Assembly: GCA_030267905.1 (NCBI GenBank)
Contig: BRXX01000433.1
Location: forward strand, 62,001 to 126,000
Direction: 5' to 3'
DNA length: 64,000 nt
Source of the DNA: Triparma verrucosa
Taxonomy: Eukaryota; Sar; Bolidophyceae; Parmales; Triparmaceae
Shown piece after piece: positions 1-11,244 of this stretch. Position 1 is the stretch's first letter. Each line of letters begins with the position of its first letter. Under the pieces are notes generated by a model. That model was not told the origin of the DNA. It worked only from the letters and a program-made list of their open reading frames with translations, and ran no database searches. A program made the translations under genes and the position numbers.

Positions 1-9
1 GTCACTCAC

Positions 10-2381
10 CTTCTTTTTTTTCTTCTTGACGGGTTCCGGTTCGACTTTGATTACATCGCCAGTGCCAACTTTGTCAGCAGTAACCGTCGCAACCTTTTTG
101 ACCTCAATGATGTTTTTGCCTCCCCCGTCTTCCAGCTTGAGCTCGCCGGCCTTGACGACAATGAGACCCGACGCGTCGGCGTCTATGTCCACCGTAGTAT
201 TCAAAGTGTTCACAGAAGTGTTCACAGAAGTGTCGGTCTTGGCAGGGGAGAAGTACACGGAACTATTGGTAGAAATATCGACAGAGTCTTCAACCTCGCC
301 AGGGCTTTCTTCCTCGACGACCTCTCCGTTCTCGAGGTTCGAAATTGTCGCCTTCAAGTCTTCCATTTTAGTGGCCATTCTGCTCCTCCTCTGCGCCCTG
401 GCTGCCCTCCTGTTCGCAGCGGCAGACCCTACGTCCTCCTCCTTCTTCTCAACGTCTTCAGCACCCCCCGTTCCTGCCCTTTCCTGCAAGTTCATGGGGT
501 CAGTCGGCGCGATGTTGACGCTCATCGTGGAGAAGCTGCAACGATAGTAGCAAGACGTACGAAGATTGCCCTTTAAAAGTTAGAAACGTTGAGAAGCTAG
601 ACGTGTAGACATCTAGACTGAAGGTAATTAGCGTGGCGAAACCATTCCCAGCGAGGAATAAAGTGTTCGTAGCAAATAGAATCGAGAGATTAACAGCTCG
701 TCGCTGTGTGTTCCTTGCAGCTTCTTACCTCGCCTCCCCGCTCTCATCCCTCTCTCCCCTGTCAGCCGATAGCGACACTACGCTGCTCATCGAGGCCCTG
801 TCCTCGATCTGCGCCGCGTTCTTGTGCTTCTTCTTTTTCTTCCTCTTCTTCTCCAAGTCCACGTCTCCTCCGCTGCCTATCGTGTGCCTCCATCCGGAGT
901 CGTCGGTCATCAAGCTGCTGACGCTCTCGTCGACGCTTATAGCCGGCGGGTTCACCGGCTCGCTGCTGACGACGCTCGCGAACGTCAGGTCCCGAAGCTG
1001 CATCAGTTCCTTCCGAGTCGCCGGAACTTTGTCAATCAAGGGCAAGAGCAGGCTCTGCAGGCTCGTGTTGCTAGCGCTGTGGGAACGCAGTGCAAAAGGG
1101 GGTCAAAAAAATAATATCAAGGTCGGGGTTTGATATGGTGCTGTTGGCTCACCTCTCCTCGTTGAGGTCAACTTCCCCCCTCTTCTCCCTGAAGAGATTC
1201 AGAACGCTAACCCTGTACCCCCCATCAATGCTGCACATAGGATTTCCAGCCAGCGTAAGCTCATTTAAACACGGTAAACTACCGATATTCGTGATACTAG
1301 TAAAGTCCTCGATCTCATTTCTGTCCAGCATGAGGACTTCCAGGGAGTACAGCCTCTCCAAACCTTCCGTCTTCCTCAGCCTGTTCCCGCTGAGAACGAG
1401 TGTCTTAATATTCCCCAGCATCATGTACGCTCCTTCCATCGAACTGATAAAGTTAAAAGACAGATCAACCTTATTCAACTTCCTCAATTCCGTCAGCCCC
1501 TTCAGCGCCGTTGAATGTTTGAGAATCTGATTCCTGCTCAAATTCAAACTCTGTAGCTCTGACATTCTACTAATAGGGTACTTCCCGTCAGCCCCCCTGG
1601 TCTGCAGCCCGCTCAACTCTCCCACACAACACACACTTAATTTCAAATGACTCAACTCCTCCCACCCTTCAGTTCCCGTAATTAGATCAATATCATAAAC
1701 GCAAGCCCTCTCAATTTTCATCAGTCTCAATTTCTTCTTCGCACCATCCAAATTCCTAACATTTTCCACCGGCACTCCTTCAATTTCGAGAATCGCAAGT
1801 TCCGGAAAAAGGCTCAAATCGACTGTCGGGTCTCTCCCCCCCTCCTCCCCCTCCTCATTGTGCTGAGGCCAATGTCGACCCGTAACCCTCAAATGTTTAA
1901 CCTTAACCAGCAAACCATACAACTCCAAAAGCGCCGTAACGAACTCCAAAGGATCAACATCGCTCTCAATAAGTCCATTAGCGGGTATTTCCTTAACGCA
2001 TTTATTCGCTTTTTTCCCGAATAAATTAACTTTCGAAGGTGGCTCAGTTGAAAGTTTGTCGTCGTTCAAACCGGCGATTTCTATCAACCTTTCTTCGGTG
2101 GGCATCACGTTTAGTTTGTAAGGTATGTGGGCTAGGAATTGATCCTCTAAGTAGCTTATGCTGACGGCGCTCAGTTCGAGACAGAGAAGGGTTGACGGAG
2201 GAGGGGGGGAGGAGAGGGAGAGGATTAGCTTTTGGACTAGGGACGCGCCGCGTAGGGGCTTGGATTTGGAAATGTTCGGGGCGGAGGAGGCCCAGTTTTG
2301 GGGAAGGGGGGGGGGGAGGGAATTTGAAGAATTGGAGGGATTCGAGGGAGCAAAGGAGGAGGGGGGTTGAGGGGAGGACAT
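10..2381 (-). CDS. Leucine-rich repeat protein, 3' end outside window
   Basis: Three exons join in phase: 2381-1153, 1076-729 and 535-10. The last ends at a GT donor (9-8), so the gene continues past the left edge; at least 701 residues are visible. The N-terminus is Ser/Pro-rich. Leucine-rich repeats with the LxxLxLSxN pattern occupy roughly residues 230-400 and end in a cap (AGNPMCSIDGGYRVSVL). That cap resembles the LRR caps of STK11-interacting protein and nischarin, which are scaffolds rather than enzymes. Exon 2 has a Lys-rich run (KKRKKKKKHK) and exon 3 is acidic and probably coiled. The resemblance to STK11IP/nischarin rests on the LRR cap only; another LRR scaffold is possible. The exon phases (AG|C at both junctions) are seen directly. 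Confidence 0.75.
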
Positions 2382-2970
2382 TGACCTTAGGTTGTTTTAT
2401 TTCGTTTCAATTTCGTCTGTGGTGAGAGAGGAATTTGTGAGCGAGTTTGAACTCGGATCACGCCGCCAGTCCGTCTCCGTGGCGGCCAGCGTCCACAGCA
2501 ACCCTAACCCCAAAGAAATCTCTTCGGCCCTGCACGCAGCTCTAGCGTCGCTTCCTGTAACAGCGAGGAGCAGGTTGAGCGGACAGGCTGGATGTACCGC
2601 ACGCTATCTACGGCACGTTGTCAAGCTGGACGTATATATACTCGTGAAGCTCATGACGTGCGTCCACACACTGAGTGATATGGGAACGCTCTATCTTCCG
2701 ACCCTCTCAATAAATCTCAATATCTTCAATTATCATTAGCCAGTACGCCAAATCAAGAAGGACTACTTACTTGACGAGATAGTAGGACTACCCTACCCTG
2801 ACGATGACCTGAAATCGAAATTGTGAATATTTGATCAAATTCCTGAAATAAATAGCCACTGGAACTTTGCTCCTTTTTGTTTTCCTTCCACTTCCGTCCA
2901 TTTTAAACCCCTTTACTACACCGCCCCGTCACCCCCCCCTAATTACCCCTGATCCCTGGCGAACAACTCA
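2382..2970. other. Divergent intergenic region
   Basis: This is 589 bp between two genes transcribed away from each other. A TATA-like alternating stretch (GTATATATAC) lies near 2631-2641, and a short C-rich run precedes the downstream start at 2971. I see no convincing gene or RNA here. A small open frame at 2392-2739 has no recognisable features. Confidence 0.5.
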
Positions 2971-5900
2971 ATGATGTCGTCCCGCTTCCTGTTCGCTCTG
3001 CTCATTTGCAGCTGTCTGCCTGTTGCTCTCACACGAATAGTGGGGGCTGATAGATTCAAGATCAGGGGCGTACCGGAAGGTAACGACGCGTGGTGCAAGG
3101 CTAACTGTCAGAGGTGAGTGAATAATTTAAAAATAAGGACTTTTCCCTTTTCTGCACTTTGTACAAAGGCAACTGAACATTCGTTAGCCAAACAGCCTCT
3201 CTCCTCTTCTCCACCTCCCTTCACCCCCTCCCTCTCACTCCACCCCCATCCCTACGCCCCCCACCTAAACACCCAGCTTTACCCAATGCAACTACGTCTT
3301 CGGTCTCGACTTCGTCGACCTCCGTATAAAAACTGACTTCTCCTCCCTCCATGGTCCCGGCGAGCACCTCATAACCTCCGTCTCCCTTGGCGACACCATC
3401 GCCAAAGAGTCCTTCGCCACTCAATTCATCGTTGATATAGCGAAGGCTCTTGGGGTAAGCACGTGCCAGTTTTATGTTATAAGTGTTGATGCTGGAAGTG
3501 TGTATCATACTTGGAATGCCAATAATGTTATTGTTACCTTTAGACTCTTCCCAGGTGATGCAAGTATTATACAGGAGTTGACAAGGCAGGTGCAGTTCCC
3601 TGATAGTTTGTTGTACGAAGGGAATGTTACGAAGGCAGTGGATGATTTGTATGGGTTGGTGGCGGTTAATTGGGACGCTAGTTTGAAGTTGGAGTATTGT
3701 ATGGAGATTGTTGGGGGGGGAGGGGTTAAGACTGACGCGGTGAGTTTTTTTAGAGATTACGAAGACAATAAGAATGACTAACACCCGCGCTCAACCCACC
3801 CCACTCCCTCCCCCCCCCCGATTTCACCACCAATCCCTCAGGAAAATATCGTATACCTCAATCAGGGGTCGGAAAGACACTGCAAGGACCCCCTCAACGC
3901 TGACAGCACAATATGCGAGTTCGAAACGTTCTTCATCCAGGACGTCGCCGCCGCCCTCGGGCTCGCTGACGAGTCGGTGGAAGTGCTCTTTATCAAGGCC
4001 TTTGGGCTGGACAGCGTCCTGGTCTCGTTTAGGTTGATTCCACCGCACTCCGTCTCTGGTTACGCTGGGGCCGTGGATGCTAGGTGAGGCGCCGGGAGGA
4101 GCGAAGCGACGAGTTGGGAACTCATCAATACCGTTTGTTATGAGCCCACTATCACCGCTACTTACTTCTAACTCGTCGCTTGGCTACTTTGCTCACTTCT
4201 CTCGCTTCTCCTCACCACTCTCGTCGCAGCTGGCTGTCCTCCCGAATGAGTGACCTAAAAACGCAGGTCAACGACCTCAGCTCGGCCCTGTACTCCGGGA
4301 ACGTGACCATCAGGACCGACCAGACCTGGGGCGTCAGCGCTTCCAATAGGCAGCCGAAGTCAGAGTCCCCTTACCTCCGCTACGCGTTCGACGAGACGTC
4401 AGCCGACAGCTACGAGAGGTGCAAGGCCACCCACAGGTGCAGCCGAGCGTGGGAGAAGTACGATGAAAACCTCGCGGCTGTGGAGTACACCCAACAGAGC
4501 TTCGCTGGGGGAGAGCACACGCCGGCTTACCTCTTCGCGGATTTTGAGGACTGGAGGAAGGGAACCTTCTCGCTTAGGCAGGGAGAGCCGGCGGGGAGCT
4601 TCGACCCGTCGACAATAGCGGCGCCGGAAAATGCGCACTTCAACCCGTTCGACTACGCTTCCCTCGGCCCTTCGATCCCTTCCTACAACAGCACCTCGAA
4701 CAACGGCCTTGTACTGAACAATGCGAGCCTGGCAGAGCAGATCGCAAACCAAAGTGCCTGGATCGCCTCCCTAGATGATTACATATCCTTCGTTGGAGAA
4801 AACCTCGACATCGCCATCATGGACGCTGACCGCCGCGCCAGGATCGACGTCCGGCTCCTCACTAGTGTCACCAGGACCGAGTACGAAACTATGCGCGACT
4901 TCGAGCGAAGTAAGCTCAACACTCTCAAGAACAGCCAGTGCGCAAACGAGCCTTGTGAGCTCCTCTTTAACACCAGTGCCGTCACCATGACGGGCGCTAT
5001 AGACGTTGTCGGGCAGCTCGTGACCCTCAGCGACGGCACGGAGGTTGCCGTCTTCCCCTTCGACAGCATCGACATCGGCCCGGAGGTCAATATAACCATC
5101 ACCGGTCAGAGGGCCATGGCTCTGCTGTCGCGCTCCACGGTGAAGATCGACGCCATGATCAAGAGCCACCCCGGAGTGCTTTCTGGCTTCCCCGGAGGTT
5201 ACAGCGTCGGCCGCCTAGAGTCGGACAGACTCTCCTCCGTTTGTCCCTTTTGGCCTGAGGTGAGACGCAAGCCCTCACACCACAACCCACCGCACCCCAC
5301 CACACCCCACCACACCCCATGCTAACTCGTCTCTTCGCTCCTCGGCTGCACACAGACCGGCGACGACAAGTTTGCTCTTGAGGAGTCCACCGACTGGAGG
5401 ATCGCCCTCCGCTGCACTGACGACCTCGTCGCAAGAGAGGGAGACTTTGACGGCGGTCTGGCCTCCTGCTGCCCGGGGGACGTCCTGATACCGGAGCTCA
5501 CCGATCTCACCTCAACCGAGATGAAGTCCAACAACGTCAACGGGCCCGGCTCTGGGAACGTCCGCGTTTACCAGATGACCGTGGACACTTACGCCGAGGT
5601 GCAGCCTGAGATTCAGACCGTCACCACTTCGTGCATGGACGGCGAGAATATCGGGGGCGGCTTTGTCCTCCACTACAATGGCTACAGCACAAGCACCATT
5701 CCGTTCGATGCCTCGGCGGCCAAGGTCAAGTCGGAGATTGAGAATTCCCTCAACCCCATGGGACTGGAGAAGCTCAGCGGCGTGATTCGCGACACGACCG
5801 ACTCCGCCCACAAGGCCGCAGGTATAGGGCGAGTGGATGTCCACGCTCTGAAGACGAATATGGAACAAGGTGAGAAGCCGCAAGGAGTGAAGCGACGAGC

Positions 5901-8900
5901 TGGAAACGCGTCAATAACGTTATATATATCTCTACGTGATCGCGTAGTAAATTAGTCGAGCACGCTTTCATCTGCACATCAGTGCTACATCATTCTGACT
6001 CTTTGCTTCGTTCCTCGGCTCCCTACCCTTGTCACAGATGGCTCCCGTCAGTGGACCATCACCTTCCTCTCAGCTGTTGGGAATATCGGAAGCGACAGCA
6101 CCCCCCTCACCGTAACGAACCTCCTCACTGGACTCGATGCCGACGTCGTGGTAGCCACCGTCCAAGACGGCAACTCCATCAGCGGGCAGTTCTACCTCAA
6201 TTTCCTCAGTGAGACCTCGGGGCCCTATGCCCACGACGTCAGCGCTGCCGACATGCAGGCGACCCTCCTCGCGTCCCACACGAAGCTGATTCACGCCTTC
6301 GTCGAAAGGACTGACCCGACCAACAACTGCAACGACGGGTACTGCGACGACGGCCCGACCAAGGAGGGTGGTTACATCTGGACCTTGACCCTCATGACGC
6401 ACGAGGGCAATTTGACCCCCACGTCTCCCACTGGCACCAACTTTGGTGTGGAGGGTATCATTGACACCATGACCGCCACGAGCGAGCTCGTGGACGCCAT
6501 CGGGTGCTCGAACCACGCCGTCGACCCGAACTGCCCGTCAGTCAGGGTAACCTCTGACTACAGTCGCACAAGGATAGATGCATTGAAGTTGCTCACCTCT
6601 CTTCGCCCCTTTTCGCTCGCCTTCGGCGGCGGTGGCGCTGGTTACGGAGGCTCTGGCGGAGCCGGATACGGCTACACCGCAGCAGGCGCTGCCTACGGCG
6701 ACGAGAAGATCTCTTCCTTGTTGGGAGGCTCTGGAGGTCAGCTTGGCTACGTTCACCCGTTCGAAGCCAACCTTTTCTCTCGACCGAGGGGAAGGGGAGG
6801 GGCCGGAGGGGGCGCCCTTGAGATTGTAGCCGTCAACGATATCATCTTGGGCCCTAACTGCGACATCAACCTCGACGGCGAGACTGGATTCGACGCCGAG
6901 ATGACGGCCGGAGGAGGAGGCAGTGGCGGAGCGCTCCTGCTTTCCGCCGGCGGTACAATCACGAACAAGGGCAAGCTCAGCGTCAGGGGAGGCGCTGGAG
7001 GGACTGCTGCTAACCCCAACGGCAGGGTGGACGTTGTGAACGGTCACGGTGGTGGCGGTTCGGGAGGCCGCATTGCCATGTTCGCGCAGGCGATCACAGA
7101 GTATGATGGTTCTTCGATTGACTATTCTGGTGGTGCTTCTGAAGAACTGAGCCGCGTCGGAGACAACGGAACCTTCTACACTGATGTGAAGCTCGGGCAC
7201 GAGATTTACATCGACGAGAACTACGGCGCAGAGAATACCAAGTCATCCTTATTTTTGAAGCAGACGTCCATCATACCCACCTCGAGCGGTGTCAACAAGC
7301 GCACTCCTTTCGTCCAGAATGGACCGGAGTACGTGCTGACCTCGGCGACACCTGGAAGGGCCACTTTTTACGTCCAGCTATGCGGGAACTTGGTCCAGGG
7401 CAACGCCGAGGTGGACAAGGATGGGTGGGGAACTACATTTGAGCTCAGGGATGCCGCCTGGACCACCCCCACAGGGAGCAAAACCTCCGAAAACAAAGTT
7501 GTCATCGGAATCCACGTTGGGAAATCGTTCCGCCACGGGTCCAACTACTACGGTATGCCAGGAGATACGACCTACGACGACAGCTTAGTCGAGTTCTATT
7601 CCCACGCCCAGCAGGACAAATGGTACAAGGTTGACATCAAGATTAACTGGTCCACGAAGGAGTACAGTGTCGCCTTGGATGATGTCCTCTTGGTCCGAGC
7701 CGCCTCCTTCGTTGCTGACGATCTGCAGAGGGTCGGATTGGCCACTTATCACAGTGCCGCGGTGAGGTACGATGAGATCTATGTTGGCACGGACGCGTCC
7801 ATGGGCTTCATCTGTCCCGATATTTTGACCTCTGGGGTGCAGATGAACAGGCCCGTGCAGAACGGCTGGAAGGCCGCGGACATTGGGGCCTACAGTACGA
7901 CCCACAGGATGCAGAGGCACGAGAGCCATTTGAGCAGGCGCCAGGTTTACAACTTCGACAACGGCGGTCTGACGCCATTTGATGGCGACGGTCACGCCAA
8001 GTTTACGAATGACGTCAAATTTAGGTTCTCTGGAGGCGACCGCAGCGGCAAGAGTGGAGGCTTGAGCGCTGGCGCTCTTCTCAAGGTGAAGAGGGAGAAG
8101 GGCACGACCGTGGTCGGTGAGAATATCAAGGACAGGGCGGCCAGCAAGGACGGCCCGTATGGGGGCGACACATGGGACAGTGGGAGCGACAACAGGGGCA
8201 AGACTGAGAGGTACTACTGGTATGGCGAGCACACCAACGACGACGCTGGTAGGGCTGGCTTTGTCAGCACCAGCGACATGAAGGGCGGGGTCGGAGCGTG
8301 CAGCACAGACGACTTCGTCACCTGGAAGAACGAGGGCATCATGTTCCACTACAGCAACATCACGGACATGGTCTTCGGGACCGCCGGCCCTTTTAATGTG
8401 GAGAGACCCAAGGTGCTCTACAACAATGCGACGAAGAAGTACGTAATGTGGATGACCCTAGACGACGCCGCCAAGACCCTGGGTCTGGCCGGCGTTGCCG
8501 TTTCCTCTTATCCCGACGGCCCTTTCGACTTCGTTCGGAGCTTCTACCCCGACGGCAACGAGACCCACGATCAGACTGTGTACCAGACGGACGACGGCAC
8601 CGCTTACTTAGCCAGGACTTACTACTCCACCGTGGACTACGTTCTGCCAGCACCTGTGATGCAGCCCTTGTGGGAGAGTGTGAAGAATCCCGACGGCACG
8701 AACAACTTCGGTTTGAGCTACCACAGGGCCGTGTACGAGCCCGAGTACGACGACTACCACGACATCTACCTGCAGAGGTGGAGGACGGAAGACAAGCCTT
8801 GGAAGATCAAGTGCGTGAACAAAGTGACGAAGGAGGAGAGGGAAGTGCCGTTTGGAGAGGCCAGCTTCGATGGAGAAGTCTGCCAGGACCCCACGGAGTA

Positions 8901-9619
8901 CAAGATAGTAATCGGCCAGGGACAGTACGGGGACGATCTAGGCGGCGTTCAGACCCGTTTCTTGGACCCCAACAATGCGAACAACAGCTGGTGGATGCCC
9001 AGCTCAGTCCCCAGCGTGAAGGCCCAGCCGTGGAGCAAGAACTACCAGGACGGCTTCTGCGGCATCAGAAAGCTGGACAACGACATGCACGTCCTGGACC
9101 CAGATCTAGACTCCAGGGACGTAGGTGGCAGGGAAACGTGCAGTAACATAGTAGATAACGCCGTTCACCCGACCCCACCAGACAAGCTCATAGGAGTGGA
9201 GACCGTGGTGGAGCAGAGGCGGGCGAAGTTCGTTGCGGTCAGTCGGCTGACGGCCGACTACCTAGACACGAGCGGGGTTCTCAACACCTTCGAGGGAGAG
9301 CTAGAAGACGAGCGGGATTTGATAAGTTTGATAGGACAATCGAAGCAAGGTGAGTTATTTTTAGGGTGTGGATGGGGTTTCGGACTTTCGGGGTATGCCT
9401 TTTTCTAACACAATGTTCGCAGGCTTCGGTTGGTCATCAGGCTCCGATCTATCTTCCACCTTCCAGTCCCAGAAGTACACAGAATTCGAGATGGAGGCTG
9501 ACTGGGACACCCGCTTCCACCAGTATGAGGTCAACTACAACGACAGGGCGTACTACAGCCTGGCCTGCAGGTTGGACGGAAGCTGCCCGGTCAATTTCAT
9601 GGACCAAGTTGACCTGTAA
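2971..9619 (+). CDS. Giant secreted protein with GH43-like beta-propeller domain
   Basis: Seven exons join in phase: 2971-3113, 3277-3739, 3842-4083, 4230-5259, 5356-5869, 6038-9349 and 9423-9619, giving about 1966 residues. The start at 2971 opens a clear signal peptide (hydrophobic core FLFALLI). Exons 2-3 hold two related modules (DIAKALG...VTFRLFP and DVAAALG...VSFRLIP). Around residues 1010-1180 lies a Gly-rich module. From about residue 1500 the sequence reads YYWYGEH, then DFVTWKNEGI, ERPKVLYNNATKKYVMWM and GVAVSSYPDGPF. This is the pattern of GH43-type five-bladed propellers related to exo-beta-1,3-galactanases. Catalytic acids were not assigned. It is probably secreted or wall-bound and acts on polysaccharide, which is inference. 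Introns 3 and 5 are introner-like. Confidence 0.85.
4084..4229 (+). mobile_element. Introner-like intron with both inverted repeats
   Basis: The intron starts GTGAGGCGCC. It carries GGAGCGAAGCGACGAGTT near its 5' end and the complementary TTCTAACTCGTCGCTTGG in its 3' half, preceded by a CACCGCTA box, and ends CGTCGCAG. It is spliced between AG and C of a Ser codon. Confidence 0.85.
5870..6037 (+). mobile_element. Degenerate introner-like intron
   Basis: The 5' end is GTGAGAAGCCGCAAGGAGTG followed by AAGCGACGAGCTGG, close to the family 5' repeat. The 3' repeat has decayed (CTTTGCTTCGTTCCTCGGC). It looks like an older copy. The upstream intron 5260-5355 keeps only a 3' repeat. Confidence 0.65.
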
Positions 9620-9944
9620 TGTAATTATAATGTTTTATATCAAAACCATAGCTTTAGGTTTTTCGAGGTGTTTCGCGTTGTCAAAACTGCCTTGATCAAC
9701 TTCCATTTTACAGGGATTCCGCCTATTTCTTTCAATATCTTCTTTTCTTCAATCTGCGCCTCGGAGAATCCACCCTGTTACGCGCGCACGATATTTATTT
9801 AATTAAGCAAGCTAGCCTGCAATCGTTTGGGCGCAATTTGCATCCACAACGACACCAAAACGAACCAAAGTACGAATAAAGACGTTTCCGATCTTTTTGC
9901 TTCGTCTTGAAAATTAACACCCCGTAGTCGCAGCATAATCTGAA
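9620..9944. other. Intergenic region between tandem genes
   Basis: This is 325 bp of rather AT-rich sequence between two plus-strand genes. It must hold the 3' end of the GH43-like gene and the promoter of the FGE gene. I see no RNA gene, repeat or clear motif. Confidence 0.4.
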
Positions 9945-11183
9945 ATGTCACCCCCCACGTCACATTTAAAATGCTCGAGGTTGCTTTTTCGATTTTTGTT
10001 CGTTTTATCGGCGGTGGTTGTGTTTTTTGAGGTTCAGGGACTCCCTGAAATAAGGACAGATGATGTCCAAGAGGGAGGCCAAGAAGAACCAGAAACCTGC
10101 GGCTGCGATTCCCTAAATCGCCCCCCTCAAACAGTTACCCATACAGAATCATCACAGTCACAGTCACATACCTGCCCCTCCGCAACTGCATCCAGCTCTA
10201 AGGCCCACTCCAAGGCCTTAGAACCCTCTCTGAAACCCTCAGGAATAATGACCTTAATTCCCCCCTCCCCCTCCTCCTTCAAAATCGGTTGGTCCCCCCC
10301 ATCCTCCTCCCTTAAAACCGAGCATTGGTCCCCCCCCTACTCCCCCAATCCCATCGACGGCGAGGCCCTCCGCGGCCCCTACTCCATTCCCTCATTGTAT
10401 TTCGACGTCCACGAAGTCTCAGTCGAAGAATATTACAATTACCTCTTAACCCTCCCATTATATTCCCCAACGACACATTTATACAACGATTCCTTCGTCT
10501 TCCTACCTTCGAATGATCCCTCGAATGACCCATACCATGAATACCGTTTTGTCTCGGCGCCTTGGTGGGTGATGAAATTCGGAGCGAAATGGAATGACCC
10601 CTTCGGTGAAAATCCGAAATCAATCAACGGCGGTAACTCTACGACACCGACTAAACCTGATTCCTCATTGATGAAACACCCCGTAACCCATGTAAGTTAT
10701 TTGGACGCTTCGGCCTATTGTGAATGGCGTTCTGATTCAGATAAATTTAAATACGGTCCCGGCCTCACGAGATTACCTAAAGAAGAAGAATGGGAGTGGG
10801 CAGCAAGAGGTGGGAAGGAAAATAGAGTTTATCCCTGGGGGAATAAGGAGATGGGGAAGGGAGGAGTGTATAGGGCTAATTATTTTCAGGGGAGTTTTCC
10901 GGAGGCGGATAGTGCGGAGGATGGGTGGAAGGGCACGAGCCCTAGAGGGACGTATGGGATACAGAATGATTATGGACTACAGGATATGGTCGGGAATGTG
11001 TGGGAGTGGACGAGCACAGAAGGAGGGGAGGGGAAGATTAAGAAGGGTGGGAGCTTTTTGTGTCATCATAGCTACTGTTATAGGTATAGGAACAGCGGGA
11101 GGGGGAGCAATAGCGAGGATAGCACGGCAGGAAATCTTGGGTTCAGATGCGTTAGGGAAATCAATATGGAGCAGGAGGAGTAG
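9945..11183 (+). CDS. SUMF1: Formylglycine-generating enzyme (sulfatase-modifying factor)
   Basis: A single exon of 412 residues. A hydrophobic leader (LLFRFLFVLSAVVVFF) suggests ER entry, where eukaryotic FGE oxidises the active-site Cys of nascent sulfatases to formylglycine. The FGE-sulfatase fold is evident: FDVHEVSVEEYYNYL, HPVTHVSYLDASAYCEWRSD, LPKEEEWEWAARGG, YPWGN, YGLQDMVGNVWEWT, and GGSFLCHHSYCYRYR followed by GNLGFRC. The two cysteines at about 373 and 378 have the five-residue spacing of the catalytic pair known from human SUMF1 (336/341), so the enzyme should be active. A Ser/Pro-rich insert lies between leader and domain. It sits between two other secreted hydrolase genes; a link to sulfated polysaccharide metabolism is inference only. 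Confidence 0.93.
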   Translation: MSPPTSHLKCSRLLFRFLFVLSAVVVFFEVQGLPEIRTDDVQEGGQEEPETCGCDSLNRPPQTVTHTESSQSQSHTCPSATASSSKAHSKALEPSLKPSGIMTLIPPSPSSFKIGWSPPSSSLKTEHWSPPYSPNPIDGEALRGPYSIPSLYFDVHEVSVEEYYNYLLTLPLYSPTTHLYNDSFVFLPSNDPSNDPYHEYRFVSAPWWVMKFGAKWNDPFGENPKSINGGNSTTPTKPDSSLMKHPVTHVSYLDASAYCEWRSDSDKFKYGPGLTRLPKEEEWEWAARGGKENRVYPWGNKEMGKGGVYRANYFQGSFPEADSAEDGWKGTSPRGTYGIQNDYGLQDMVGNVWEWTSTEGGEGKIKKGGSFLCHHSYCYRYRNSGRGSNSEDSTAGNLGFRCVREINMEQEE

Positions 11184-11244
11184 GAGGAGGGAAAAAATCC
11201 ACCCTGTTCGTTCTTCAAATAGCCTTGGGAAGGTTCTTACTTTA

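Noticed and set aside
26..547. Plus-strand open frame at the left edge
   Set aside because: The opposite strand carries the third exon of the LRR gene with correct phase and splice sites; this frame is its shadow.
6538..7200. A 220-codon minus-strand open frame under the GH43-like gene
   Set aside because: It is a shadow of Gly-rich codons on the plus strand, with no recognisable product.
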